Both the position numbers and the translations under genes were made by a program. 64,000 nt of DNA from Alkaliphilus sp. B6464 (GTDB lineage Bacteria; Bacillota; Clostridia; Peptostreptococcales; Natronincolaceae), in assembly GCF_018141165.1 (NCBI RefSeq), contig NZ_CP058557.1, forward strand, positions 496,001 through 560,000. Direction: 5' to 3'. Under the pieces are notes generated by a model. The model was not told the origin of the DNA. It saw nothing but the letters and a program-made list of their open reading frames with translations, and did not search any database. Positions 17,093 to 25,963 of the stretch are shown one piece after another (position 1 is the first letter of the stretch; each line of letters opens with the position of its first letter).

Positions 17093-18370
17093 CTATAATA
17101 ATTTTTTTAATTCCTCATCCCTTATAAAAAAAATCAATTTTACTATTAATAATACTCCTGCACATATAGGTAAAATCCATGTAGGAATATGATCTATTAA
17201 AATACCTGCCAGTAATAGCCCTATGGGGGCTATACCTACAGCCATAGTACCTACTAAGCTGAATACTCTACCCCTAACTTCATCTGGTATAAGTCTTTGA
17301 AAAACCACCATAATAGGAATGTCAATAAATGCTACAACCATGCCACCTAGTCCCATAACTATCATATAATAAACAAAATATACACCCTTAGAATATCCAC
17401 TAAATATTGGTATTACAGGCAGTGCTACGGCCATTAGTATACATATAAATATAGTAAACATTACAACTGTTTGTTTAAATATCTTATCCCGTTGGGGTAA
17501 AAAAGATAATAGTATTGAACCTACTAACATTCCCACAGGCCAAAACCCCTTAACAGTACCATATTGACTAGAAGATAGCTCTAAAGTATTTGTTAGTATA
17601 TAGGGTAGTGGTACTGTAATCGAAAGTTGCATTGAAAAGTTAATAAGCAAAGAAAAAGACATAATGCTAAACAACACTTTGTTATTTCTAAAAAATTGAA
17701 CCCCTTCCTTTAACTCTTGTAACATAGGCATGGTGTCTCTTTCCTTATTTCGCTCTTTTGGCCTATTATACTCAAAATCTATAAAAGCCTCAGATATTGC
17801 AGATAAAATAAAACAAATACCATTAAAGAATAGAAAACTCTGTATATTAAAAAGTCCATATACTATACCACCTAAAAATGGCCCACTAATAGACGCTATA
17901 GATGTTATACTTTGAGATAAGGAGTTAAGTCTAGTTAAATTTTTATTATCAACTAAATTTGGCTTACTAGCTTCCATAGCCACATCAAAAAATACATTAG
18001 CTGTTGACAATAAGAAGGAAAATAGATAAACATAGTGAATTTTTATTCCATCAAATTTACTCAGTATAAAAAATGATAACATCAATATACCACATATAAA
18101 ATCCATTCCAACGGAAATTTTTTTACGATCAAATCTATCAGCAATTACCCCTGCAATAGGCCCTATAATAATTCTCGGTAGCATACTAAAAATAATGCTA
18201 CTAGCAAAGGTTAAACCCGAGTTTGTTTTTTCTAGTACATATAGACCTATGGCAAAACTATATATCTGTGTTCCAAAAAGTGAAACAAACTTTCCTGCAA
18301 CAAATAAAATTAAATTAGCTTTGTCTGAAGTAGTAGACTTCTCTAGTAATGTATCTTGTCTAGCTTCCAT
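17093..18370 (-). CDS. MFS efflux transporter (MFS_3 / multidrug type)
   Basis: 425 residues with 12 hydrophobic helices. The loop between helices 2 and 3 carries the motif-A-like ADRFDRKKISVGMD near residues 75-90, typical of the enterobactin/macrolide exporter group (MefA, EntS, YfiS relatives). A similar loop in the C-terminal half (PDEVRGRVFSLVGTM) supports this. GGAGG precedes the ATG. It is transcribed alone and separated from the MerR-methyltransferase gene by a terminator. The substrate is unknown. Confidence 0.88.
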   Translation of the reverse strand: MEARQDTLLEKSTTSDKANLILFVAGKFVSLFGTQIYSFAIGLYVLEKTNSGLTFASSIIFSMLPRIIIGPIAGVIADRFDRKKISVGMDFICGILMLSFFILSKFDGIKIHYVYLFSFLLSTANVFFDVAMEASKPNLVDNKNLTRLNSLSQSITSIASISGPFLGGIVYGLFNIQSFLFFNGICFILSAISEAFIDFEYNRPKERNKERDTMPMLQELKEGVQFFRNNKVLFSIMSFSLLINFSMQLSITVPLPYILTNTLELSSSQYGTVKGFWPVGMLVGSILLSFLPQRDKIFKQTVVMFTIFICILMAVALPVIPIFSGYSKGVYFVYYMIVMGLGGMVVAFIDIPIMVVFQRLIPDEVRGRVFSLVGTMAVGIAPIGLLLAGILIDHIPTWILPICAGVLLIVKLIFFIRDEELKKLL

Positions 18371-18539
18371 AATATTACCTCCAAATTAAAATTTATAATT
18401 TTTAAAAAGTTGTATGTTGTATTTTGAAATATTACATAAGGTTTATCCTTAATACTACAATCTCTTCCTTACTTATATTTTAACTTAGAGCGTATACACA
18501 AGCACAATACCAATTATTCTATTTTTTTCATTATAAAAA

Positions 18540-18571
18540 ATAGAAAGGTTGGGTTAACCCCATCTTTCTAT
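18540..18571 (-). terminator. Intrinsic terminator of the helicase operon
   Basis: Stem ATAGAAAG / CTTTCTAT with a further inner GGGTTAACCC stem, followed on the minus strand by six T. It lies just past the stop of the MerR-methyltransferase gene. Confidence 0.8.
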
Positions 18572-18595
18572 ACGAGTATATTATTTTAAAATGTT

Positions 18596-19846
18596 CTACT
18601 TTTCTCCACAGTAGACAAGAGTATAGAACTCGTGTCCTTCCATCATAACTTCGTACTTAGATTCTATAATAATGGCTCCTACTTCCTTTACTTCAATGTT
18701 ATTCAATGCTAAGTTTTTTATCTCGGTTTTATATGCTCTTTCTTCAAAAAACTTTCTAGAAGTAGGTGGTGCAGATTTTAATAGCTTAGAGCCAGATTTT
18801 ACATAATAAGAGCATCCTATTAATTTGCCTCCCTTTTTTATTTTAGGAATTAATATGTTATCTAAAAATTGGTCACTCTTTAAGCTATAGTTTAAAGAAG
18901 TCAAATAGTTTACAATGTAGTCAGCACTTTCATTCTTAATAGGTAATTTACTAAGATCAGAACAAATAAAAACAAATTTACAATCTAAAAAGTGCTCCTC
19001 TAGATACGCCTTTATAAACCTAATTCTATCAATATCATGATCTGTTACTATATAAATACTATTTGGTTTTACATAGGACAAAAATTGTCTCATAAAAAAA
19101 CCTGATCCAGTTCCAAGCTCTAGTATTATTCTATTGTCCAAAGCGTCAATATCCATAAAATTAATAATTGAATCTATAGACTTATATATGTGATTTATCA
19201 GGGAAGCATCTGTTCCCTCCACATATTCCCCTAATGTAGCTGCTGGTTTTACTGTACTATCTAAACTCTCTTTGTGAATCTTTTTTCTATCTTCATCATC
19301 TAAAGATACATAGATTCCATCTTCTATATTACCTCTATAACCACATTTGCACCTAAAATATCCTTCCGTTATCATATTACTTGTAACTTTCCCATCCTCT
19401 AATTCTAGCGGAATATCACATATAGGACAGCTAAGGTATTGGATAAATGATATATGAATTCCTGTTTTAACTCCACTAACCTCTAAGATTTCATCAATAC
19501 TATCAATTTCATTAATTCTGTTTTTTAATATCTCTAATGCCTTTTGAATTTCGCGTTTCTCTTCATCTAAAATATTTTTTTTATCTAGTAAAATACCTCT
19601 AATATAAATTTTATCTTCCTTGTATCTTAATTGAGATAGTCTTGAATATCCAATGATTCTCTGAATTTCAGATAGTGTAAATTTCAATTCTTTTAGTTGT
19701 AGAATTTCTTTTAAATCCTTTTCTTCTTTCTCTCCAAAGAAATAATGTCCTCCACTTTTTTCCGGAAGAAGAAGTTCTATATCCATGTAGTGCCTAATAG
19801 TATCAATAGTAAGGTTATATTTTTTGGCAAATTCACCTATTCTCAT
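18596..19846 (-). CDS. MerR-type regulator fused to zinc-ribbon and SAM methyltransferase
   Basis: 416 residues with three parts. Residues 1-70 are a MerR DNA-binding domain (MRIGEFAKKYNLTIDTIRHY start). Residues about 75-115 form a dimerising coiled coil. Residues 140-168 hold CPIC and CKC pairs (Cys 140, 143, 166, 168), a likely zinc ribbon like that of RlmA-type rRNA methyltransferases. The rest is a class I SAM methyltransferase with motif I LELGTGSG at 242-249. MerR proteins normally sense a small molecule through the C-terminal part; here that part may act as an enzyme or only bind SAM or a substrate. Last gene of the helicase operon, GGGGG upstream of the ATG. Confidence 0.85.
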   Translation of the reverse strand: MRIGEFAKKYNLTIDTIRHYMDIELLLPEKSGGHYFFGEKEEKDLKEILQLKELKFTLSEIQRIIGYSRLSQLRYKEDKIYIRGILLDKKNILDEEKREIQKALEILKNRINEIDSIDEILEVSGVKTGIHISFIQYLSCPICDIPLELEDGKVTSNMITEGYFRCKCGYRGNIEDGIYVSLDDEDRKKIHKESLDSTVKPAATLGEYVEGTDASLINHIYKSIDSIINFMDIDALDNRIILELGTGSGFFMRQFLSYVKPNSIYIVTDHDIDRIRFIKAYLEEHFLDCKFVFICSDLSKLPIKNESADYIVNYLTSLNYSLKSDQFLDNILIPKIKKGGKLIGCSYYVKSGSKLLKSAPPTSRKFFEERAYKTEIKNLALNNIEVKEVGAIIIESKYEVMMEGHEFYTLVYCGEK

Positions 19847-19880
19847 CCCAGTATCCCCCTAAATAGTATTTAAACCTATA

Positions 19881-20249
19881 CTATCTTTTCTCCACAAACT
19901 CTAGTCTTTCTCTATCAGGACCTTCAAAAAATATAATTCTCATATTTTCTGTTACTTGAATAGGTTTATCTCCTAAAATATTTACACCAGATTCTTGGAG
20001 CTTTTTAATTTCCTCATCTAAGTTATCTACAGTAAAGGCAATATGATCTACTACACCAGCACCTCTCTCTTCGTACTGGTTAAATTTATTAATCAACTCA
20101 ATAACACCATCGCCAGATCTTAAAAATATGAGCTCTCTTTCTTCATTTTTAAGTGTGCCTACTACTTCGCAACCAAGAATATTACAATAAAATTCAGTTG
20201 ATATTTTACTATCCTTAATCCTAACACCCACATGATCCATTTTATACAT
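19881..20249 (-). CDS. VOC family protein (glyoxalase-like)
   Basis: 122 residues, one vicinal-oxygen-chelate domain: MDHVGVRIKDS start, FYCNILGCEV near 20-30, DHIAFTVDNLDEE near 69-81 and ERLEFVEK at the end. Metal ligands fit His 6 and a Glu near the C terminus, with the central His in the DHIAF segment. It could be a lactoylglutathione-lyase relative, methylmalonyl-CoA-epimerase-like or a resistance protein; the family is too broad to decide. Its ribosome site GGAG lies within the last codons of the helicase gene, which shows translational coupling. Confidence 0.85.
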   Translation of the reverse strand: MYKMDHVGVRIKDSKISTEFYCNILGCEVVGTLKNEERELIFLRSGDGVIELINKFNQYEERGAGVVDHIAFTVDNLDEEIKKLQESGVNILGDKPIQVTENMRIIFFEGPDRERLEFVEKR

Positions 20250-20252
20250 TTT

Positions 20253-22625
20253 TTATTCCTCCAATCTATCTTTTTTATCCCAGAATTCATCTATATGATA
20301 TGATAAGTTCTTGCCATTATTCGCCCTTTTAAAATGTTTCCATTCTGGTGGAAATAACCTTTGATAACTATGAGACGTAAATCTATCATCAATAAGGCAA
20401 ACTATACCTTTATCTTTTTCTGTACGTATTACTCTACCTGCTCCCTGCAATACCTTGTTCATACCTGGAAATAAATAGGCATATTCATATCCCTTATTCT
20501 TTTTATCATTAAAATAATCCATTATGAGATTTACCTCTAGAGAAAGTTGTGGAAGTCCAACACCTATAATTATTGCACCAATCAATCTATCTCCTACAAG
20601 ATCTATTCCCTCAGAAAATATTCCACCTAAAACCCCAAAGGCAACTAAGGTATTATCGAATTGTATTTCAAATCTATTTAAAAATTCTTCTCTTTGTTCC
20701 TCTGTCATAGTAGACTCCTGCGCAATAACAGCAATATGAGGATATTTTTCCATAAATAGATCAAAAACCCTTCTTAAATACTGGTAAGATGGAAAAAAAA
20801 CAAAATAATTTCCTTTTCTACCTTCCACCACATTAGCAATAGTATCCACTATAGGCATATAACTATTATCACGATCTCGATATTTAGTGGATATATAATC
20901 TGCTACAATAAGACATAGATTGTCAGAATCAAAGGGCGAACCTAATCTGACACAATAATCTTCTTCATTACCACCAAAAATTTCTTTAAAATATTGTAAC
21001 GGAGTTAATGTAGCAGAAAAGAAAATTGCTGACTTTCCTCTTTTAATAGCCTCACCTAATAGGTAGGAAGGATCTAAACAAAATATTTTTAAAATAACAT
21101 CTCTATTCTTTTTTTCCACATATGTAAGGTATCTTTCGTCATAAAACTCTGCAATTTTCAAAAATGTAAAAGTATTAAAATATAACTCTAATAAGTCTTC
21201 ATAACCTTCTTCCTTATTTCCTTCTTTAAGCCATTCCTCTGCTTCCCTAATAAAATTACCTAACAGCGGATAAATTTCTTTCGGTTCCTCCTTTTGCATA
21301 TAGAACGAAGCTTCTCCACACTGTTTATTCATACTAATCATAAATGTATTTAAGTGATGTAGCGCCTTAGATATTTTAGGGCTCTTATCCTTCATAATAC
21401 GCTTTTGATCCAAAAATGCTTTTTTATTTAATTCAGCTGAAAACATTGTTCTCGAACGATCAACTAGGTTATGGGCTTCATCAATTAAAAAAGTATAATC
21501 TCCCTTTTCATCCATAAAAAATCTTTTCAAGTATACTCTAGGATCAAAAGCATAGTTATAATCACAAATTACTCCATCAGCCCATAAGGCAATATCTAAA
21601 GAAAATTCAAAGGGACATATATTATGTTTTAGGGCATATTTTTCAATTACTTCTCTTGTAAAGCCATCCTCATTATTGAATAAATCCTTCAGCCCATCCC
21701 GTAACCTATTAAAATGACCTTTAGCAAAGCCACATTCCTCTGGAGTACACTTCTTCCCCTTCTCAAAACATATTTTATCCTTAGCAGTTAGTGTAACGGT
21801 TTTAAACCTTAAGCCTCCATCTCTCATTTTACTAAAAGCTTCCTCTGCCACCTGTCTAGTAATGGTCTTAGCAGTTAGATAAAATATTTTCGATGTAATG
21901 CCTTCACCAATTGCCTTAACCGTAGGAAATAAAGTGGATATGGTTTTACCTATTCCAGTTGGAGCCTGGGCAAAAAGTCTTTTTTCTTCCCTAATCGTTC
22001 TATAAACTGCTACAGCTAATTCTCTCTGTCCTTTACGGTAATCTAAAAATGGAAATTGTAACTCTTTAATACTTATATCTCTTTTAAGTTTCCAAGTTTC
22101 TAATGTATCAACCCAGTTATAGTAATCTTTAATTAATTGGTAGAAAAAGACTTCTAGCTCTTCAAAATTAAAGGATTTACGAAATTTTTTTGTCTCATCT
22201 GTATCTAAATTATAATAGGTTAATTGAATATCTATTACTTCTAAGTTTTTCTCCTTAGCATAAATATATCCGTAACATTTAGCCTGTCCCCAATGAGTTA
22301 GACTTTTGTTTTCATCTAACAGGTCTAAGGATATGGTAGTTGATTTTATCTCATCTACTACAACATTATTTTCCTCAATTAAAATTCCATCTGCCCTTCC
22401 CTGCACAGTCATTTTATAGCTTTCATACTCAAAACTGTACTTTAATGTAACCTCTGGGGTATATTCCTCACCATAGGATTTTTGTATCTTCTGATGGGCC
22501 CTTGTACCCTCTAATGCCCTACTACTTCCAGTAAATCTACTATCTAAATCCCCCGACATCAATACAAATTCTACTAAGCTACGGATAGATATTACTACTT
22601 CCTTATGCTTACCCAATATTATCAA
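20253..22625 (-). CDS. Rad3/XPD-type iron-sulfur DNA helicase with N-terminal PD-(D/E)XK nuclease domain
   Basis: 790 residues. The N-terminal 190 contain GRADG near 76-80 and VDEIKST near 90-96, fitting the D...D/E-x-K active site of RecB/Cas4-like nucleases. The helicase part has Walker A APTGIGKT at 221-228, four Cys (ICFEKGKKCTPEEC and NICPFE, about residues 286-345) for a 4Fe-4S cluster, the DEAH box LIDEAHNL near 380, and the C-terminal motifs SEGIDLVG and QGAGRVIR. It should unwind DNA 5' to 3' and possibly cut flaps or single strands during repair. The start is TTG; codon 1 (22625) or codon 4 (22616) fits the AAAGGA site, the second with better spacing. Confidence 0.88.
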   Translation of the reverse strand: MIILGKHKEVVISIRSLVEFVLMSGDLDSRFTGSSRALEGTRAHQKIQKSYGEEYTPEVTLKYSFEYESYKMTVQGRADGILIEENNVVVDEIKSTTISLDLLDENKSLTHWGQAKCYGYIYAKEKNLEVIDIQLTYYNLDTDETKKFRKSFNFEELEVFFYQLIKDYYNWVDTLETWKLKRDISIKELQFPFLDYRKGQRELAVAVYRTIREEKRLFAQAPTGIGKTISTLFPTVKAIGEGITSKIFYLTAKTITRQVAEEAFSKMRDGGLRFKTVTLTAKDKICFEKGKKCTPEECGFAKGHFNRLRDGLKDLFNNEDGFTREVIEKYALKHNICPFEFSLDIALWADGVICDYNYAFDPRVYLKRFFMDEKGDYTFLIDEAHNLVDRSRTMFSAELNKKAFLDQKRIMKDKSPKISKALHHLNTFMISMNKQCGEASFYMQKEEPKEIYPLLGNFIREAEEWLKEGNKEEGYEDLLELYFNTFTFLKIAEFYDERYLTYVEKKNRDVILKIFCLDPSYLLGEAIKRGKSAIFFSATLTPLQYFKEIFGGNEEDYCVRLGSPFDSDNLCLIVADYISTKYRDRDNSYMPIVDTIANVVEGRKGNYFVFFPSYQYLRRVFDLFMEKYPHIAVIAQESTMTEEQREEFLNRFEIQFDNTLVAFGVLGGIFSEGIDLVGDRLIGAIIIGVGLPQLSLEVNLIMDYFNDKKNKGYEYAYLFPGMNKVLQGAGRVIRTEKDKGIVCLIDDRFTSHSYQRLFPPEWKHFKRANNGKNLSYHIDEFWDKKDRLEE

Positions 22626-22872
22626 TCCTTTTCATTATACACACATATTTGTCTAATTCTATTTTAGCTTATTTATCCCATAGCTAACAGTTCTAAATAT
22701 TTAATAATATATTTTTCAATTAAATCCAAGCTTTATGTCCTCCTAAGATTTTATATTTTTTATCAGCTTATATCATTATCATGTGTATATTTCTATATAA
22801 ACTAAATATTATATAGAAGGCTTTAAAATACTAGCTTGTATGCTAAATATTAATTTTGTTAGGGGGATTGCT

Positions 22873-23439
22873 ATGAAAAGATCATTAACAGCTTCTGTAA
22901 TTGTTTTTATCATTATACTCGTATCCTTATTTTCTGTTATTAGTAGTTACAACAAATTAGTTACCATGGATGAGCAGATAACTTCTAGCTGGAAGCAGGT
23001 AGAAAATTTACTACAGCGTAGATATGACTTAATTCCTAATCTAGTTGAGGTTACTAAAGGTTATGCAAAACACGAGGAGGAAATCTTTACACAAATAGCA
23101 AAAGCTAGGGCCAGAATTCAAGACGGAGGAAGTAGAGAGGATTTGATTAATGCTAATAATGAGCTTTCTGGTGCCCTTAGTAGATTACTTCTTGTCGTAG
23201 AAAATTATCCAGATCTTAAGGCTAATGAACAATTTATACGACTTCAAGATGAATTGGCCGGTACAGAAAATCGTCTAGCAGTATCTAGACAGGATTATAA
23301 CAAAACTGTAGAGACATATAATAAGAAAATCAGAAAATTTCCCACAAGTATTATAGCTAAGGGTTTTAATTTTGAACGTCATCCTTACTTTGAAATGGAT
23401 CAAAATGCAAAGGAAGCTCCTAAGGTAAAATTTAATTAA
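22873..23439 (+). CDS. LemA family protein
   Basis: 188 residues. One N-terminal membrane helix (residues about 5-23) is followed by the helical LemA domain: NKLVTMDEQITSSWKQVENLLQRRYDLIPNLV is split across residues 26-58, and NRLAVSRQDYN near 150. The C-terminal part ends with the typical FPTSIIAKGFNF segment. The ATG at 22873 has GGGGG upstream, unlike the longer frame start at 22840. LemA proteins are membrane-bound and often paired with TPM-domain proteins, as here, in a probable envelope role; no enzyme activity is known to me. Confidence 0.9.
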   Translation: MKRSLTASVIVFIIILVSLFSVISSYNKLVTMDEQITSSWKQVENLLQRRYDLIPNLVEVTKGYAKHEEEIFTQIAKARARIQDGGSREDLINANNELSGALSRLLLVVENYPDLKANEQFIRLQDELAGTENRLAVSRQDYNKTVETYNKKIRKFPTSIIAKGFNFERHPYFEMDQNAKEAPKVKFN

Positions 23440-23489
23440 TTAACTCAAGCTAAAACCATCTAATTAATAATTTTTAGAGGGGGATTTTT

Positions 23490-24287
23490 ATGCAAAGTAT
23501 ATGTACAAAGCGAAGTAAATTAATATCACTGTTTATATTAATTTTTATTATATCAATTGTTCCATCCTACGGAATATCTATCCCTAAAGTACCTACAAAA
23601 GATATATTTGTTCAGGATTATGCTGGAATTCTTTCAAAAGAAGTTGAAAATAATTTACTTAAATTAAGCAGTATTTTAAAAGATAGAACTTCATCAGAAT
23701 TGGTTGTTGTAACTATTTCATCTTTAGAAGGCCATACAGTAGAAGATTATGCCTTAAGCCTTTTTAGAAAATGGAATATAGGTAGTGGGGCAAAAAATAA
23801 TGGTGTTTTACTTTTAGTTGCATATGATGAACGTGAAACCAGAATTGAGGTAGGCTATGGTTTAGAAGGCGCTATAAATGATGGCAAGGCTGGTGCTATT
23901 TTAGATAAAATGATACCCTATTTTAAAGATGGTAACTATGATGTTGGAATCACTGTAGCTCATGGGTTAATATTAGAAGAAATAGCAAAAGAATATAATA
24001 TAGATATGTCGGATGTTTTTATAAAAAATGATATTTCCTATTTTGATCTAGAAAGTACTAACAATCCTATTCCAATATTAATATTGCCACTTATTTTTTT
24101 GTTTTTTATATTTATATTTTCTAGGATAATGGGCATGGGATTTTTTCAGGTTTTATTTATGCTTTTAAGTATTTTAGGAAGGGATAACCATAAACACCGT
24201 GGTGGCCGAAAACCCCCTGGTGGCTTTGGCGGAGGAGGTTTTGGTGGAGGTTCCTCTGGTGGTGGAGGTGCATCTCGGAAATGGTAA
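23490..24287 (+). CDS. TPM domain protein (YgcG family)
   Basis: 265 residues. A signal peptide (residues 1-28) is followed by the TPM domain: VQDYAGILSKEVENNL near 40-55, WNIGSGAKNNGVLLLVA near 95-111, and RIEVGYGLEGAINDGKAG near 118-135. A membrane helix lies near 190-215 and the tail is Gly-rich, GGFGGGGFGGGSSGGGGASRKW, cytoplasmic or outside depending on topology. Known partner of LemA; TPM proteins have been linked to envelope and photosystem repair (Psb32) and acid phosphatase activity. GGGGG precedes the ATG and the gap to lemA is 50 bases, so both form one operon. Confidence 0.9.
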   Translation: MQSICTKRSKLISLFILIFIISIVPSYGISIPKVPTKDIFVQDYAGILSKEVENNLLKLSSILKDRTSSELVVVTISSLEGHTVEDYALSLFRKWNIGSGAKNNGVLLLVAYDERETRIEVGYGLEGAINDGKAGAILDKMIPYFKDGNYDVGITVAHGLILEEIAKEYNIDMSDVFIKNDISYFDLESTNNPIPILILPLIFLFFIFIFSRIMGMGFFQVLFMLLSILGRDNHKHRGGRKPPGGFGGGGFGGGSSGGGGASRKW

Positions 24288-24322
24288 AAGTCCACTGATG
24301 CTACCTGTTCTTATAAAAATAC

Positions 24323-24355
24323 AAACCTAAGTCCTCAATTTTGAGAACTTAGGTT
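24323..24355. terminator. Terminator hairpin, copy 2 of a repeated element
   Basis: Arms AAACCTAAGTCCTC / GAGAACTTAGGTTT with one mismatch, almost identical to the hairpin at 16933-16968. It separates the convergent TPM and anti-sigma genes and can serve both. Confidence 0.75.
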
Positions 24356-24373
24356 TTATTTCATGATGACTTA

Positions 24374-25321
24374 CTATTCAGTAATAGCTCTTGGTATAGC
24401 TACAGCTTCCCTTTCTTCTACATGTAATTTTATGCTATCCCCTATCTTGTCTATTACTTCTTTTAATTCTGCCTCTGCTTCTTCTTTAGAGCTAAATTGG
24501 CCTATTTCAATTAAAAAGCTTCCCTCTTTATCCTTTAATACTCTTACATCCTCAAATCCGTAAAACATTTCTTCTAACTGTCCAAATTCTTCACCAAATG
24601 AATAGGAGTTTGTTCGTACTGAATATATTGGAGATACATTACCCTTTGTGCCATCTTCTGATAAATTGACTACTATTTGACCAGGCTCCTCATATTCTTC
24701 TACTGTAAAGTCTACTGGTTGATTAAATACTATATTAAACCTAACGGCTGAGTCGTCTAATGTAATTAATTTATATACATCCTCAACATATTTACTGTTA
24801 ATTATTTCTTTAAAATCTTTTTCTGCCGTTAAACTTCTAGCCCCGCTAATGGTAAAGGTCATTGTATAAGGATTTTCATTATAGGAAACTTCAAAGTGTG
24901 GAGCATTTTCCATCTTTTCCTCCCCAGCTGAAAAATCGATAATTATCTGTTCTCCATTTTTTATTTCTTTTAATGTAATAAATTTAACATCAGCACCATC
25001 AGTAATTTGACCACCTTGGCCTATACCCTTATTAATTTGTAGAATTTGAACTAAGTTGCCGAGTATTGGTATATTCCCCATACTATCTGCAAAACTAGGA
25101 ACCGTATTAACACCTGTAGTAAAGATTATAAAACCAGCTGCGATTCCTACCATTGCTTTTTTCAATCCATTGTTTCGCTTTTTATTTTTTACATTTTGAC
25201 TATACATTATTTCATTTCTCCCCTTTCTAAATGCCTCATCAATTACTTTATCTAATTCATTAGGAATTTCTATATCATCATATATCTTTTTTAAATCGGA
25301 TGTTTTATTTTTCAATTGCAT
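24374..25321 (-). CDS. Probable anti-sigma factor, membrane-anchored (DUF4179-like) with AMIN/SPOR-like ectodomain
   Basis: 315 residues. A cytoplasmic N terminus (about 50 residues, IPNELDKVIDEAFRKG) likely binds the sigma factor, followed by one membrane helix (about 55-72) and the segment VNTVPSFADSMGNIPILGNLVQIL, characteristic of DUF4179 anti-sigma proteins. The outside part holds a beta-rich AMIN-like stretch (about 100-230) and ends with a SPOR-like repeat (SFLIEIGQFSSKEEAEAELKEV) near 270-290, both types that bind cell-wall glycan. The start overlaps the sigma gene by 17 bases. Expected role: hold the sigma factor until an envelope signal arrives. Confidence 0.78.
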   Translation of the reverse strand: MQLKNKTSDLKKIYDDIEIPNELDKVIDEAFRKGRNEIMYSQNVKNKKRNNGLKKAMVGIAAGFIIFTTGVNTVPSFADSMGNIPILGNLVQILQINKGIGQGGQITDGADVKFITLKEIKNGEQIIIDFSAGEEKMENAPHFEVSYNENPYTMTFTISGARSLTAEKDFKEIINSKYVEDVYKLITLDDSAVRFNIVFNQPVDFTVEEYEEPGQIVVNLSEDGTKGNVSPIYSVRTNSYSFGEEFGQLEEMFYGFEDVRVLKDKEGSFLIEIGQFSSKEEAEAELKEVIDKIGDSIKLHVEEREAVAIPRAITE

Positions 25322-25829
25322 CGCCCTCCTCCAGCTGAATTTTTAGCCTTTGTAATCCACGATAAAGCTGAGCCTTTATTGTATTTATAGGTAAATTTAA
25401 TGTGGCAGCAATCTCCTTCAGTGTTAAATCCTCAAAATAACGAAGAATTATTACTGTTTTATATTTTATATCTAATTTTTCTAAGTTCTGCCTCAAATCC
25501 AAGATCGCTTCCTTATCATTTTCTTCTACAGGAAAATTTTCTAGTTCACTTTTTTCTATAGAAATTACTTTTTTACTTTTATTTAAATGGTCAATAGCAC
25601 AGTTAATAGTAATTTTGGTTAACCATGTACTAAAATATTGTGGATTTTTCAAACTTCCAATAGCAGTAAAGGCCTTATATACCGCATCATGAACAACATC
25701 TAGAGCGTCCTCTTGGTTGTGTACATAACTATAAGCAATTTTATAAATATGCTCCTTCTTTATTTGAATAAGCTCATAAAAACTATCTCCATCTCCCTTA
25801 ATTGCTTTTTGTACAAGTTCATTTAACAT
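25305..25829 (-). CDS. ECF sigma factor (SigV-like)
   Basis: 174 residues. Region 2 lies at about 20-85 (EDALDVVHDAVYKAF is the region 2.2-2.3 core; YFSTWLTKITINCAIDHL follows) and region 4 at about 115-165 (KYKTVIILRYFEDLTLKEIAATLN with helix-turn-helix NTIKAQLYRGLQRL). It directs RNA polymerase to envelope-stress promoters, probably including its own. The ATG at 25829 has AGGAGG at good spacing; longer frame starts lack one. Operon partner is the overlapping anti-sigma gene. Confidence 0.9.
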   Translation of the reverse strand: MLNELVQKAIKGDGDSFYELIQIKKEHIYKIAYSYVHNQEDALDVVHDAVYKAFTAIGSLKNPQYFSTWLTKITINCAIDHLNKSKKVISIEKSELENFPVEENDKEAILDLRQNLEKLDIKYKTVIILRYFEDLTLKEIAATLNLPINTIKAQLYRGLQRLKIQLEEGDAIEK

Positions 25830-25888
25830 AGTAACCTCCTTATAAAAAACTTTAGTTTGCATGGCCATGTTAACTTTGTTTCTAATAA

Positions 25889-25919
25889 TTAGACATAAAT
25901 CTATATCAAAAAGTTGCAT
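25889..25919 (-). promoter_or_regulatory. Candidate ECF-type autoregulatory promoter
   Basis: On the minus strand, TGCAACTTTT is followed after about 16 bases by TGTCTAAT, which fits the AAC -35 and GTC -10 style of ECF promoters. It lies about 60 bases upstream of the sigma start, in the leader right after the terminator of the preceding gene. The match is by eye. Confidence 0.55.
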
Positions 25920-25924
25920 TGTAT

Positions 25925-25961
25925 GCAAAAAAACTCCTATATTATATTAGGAGTTTTTTGC
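25925..25961 (-). terminator. Intrinsic terminator of the thiamine-binding protein gene
   Basis: Arms GCAAAAAACTCCTA-type and TAGGAGTTTTTTGC around TATTATAT; perfect stem of about 13 bases with T-runs on both strands. It begins 3 bases past the stop codon of the upstream minus-strand gene. Confidence 0.85.
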
Positions 25962-25963
25962 AA

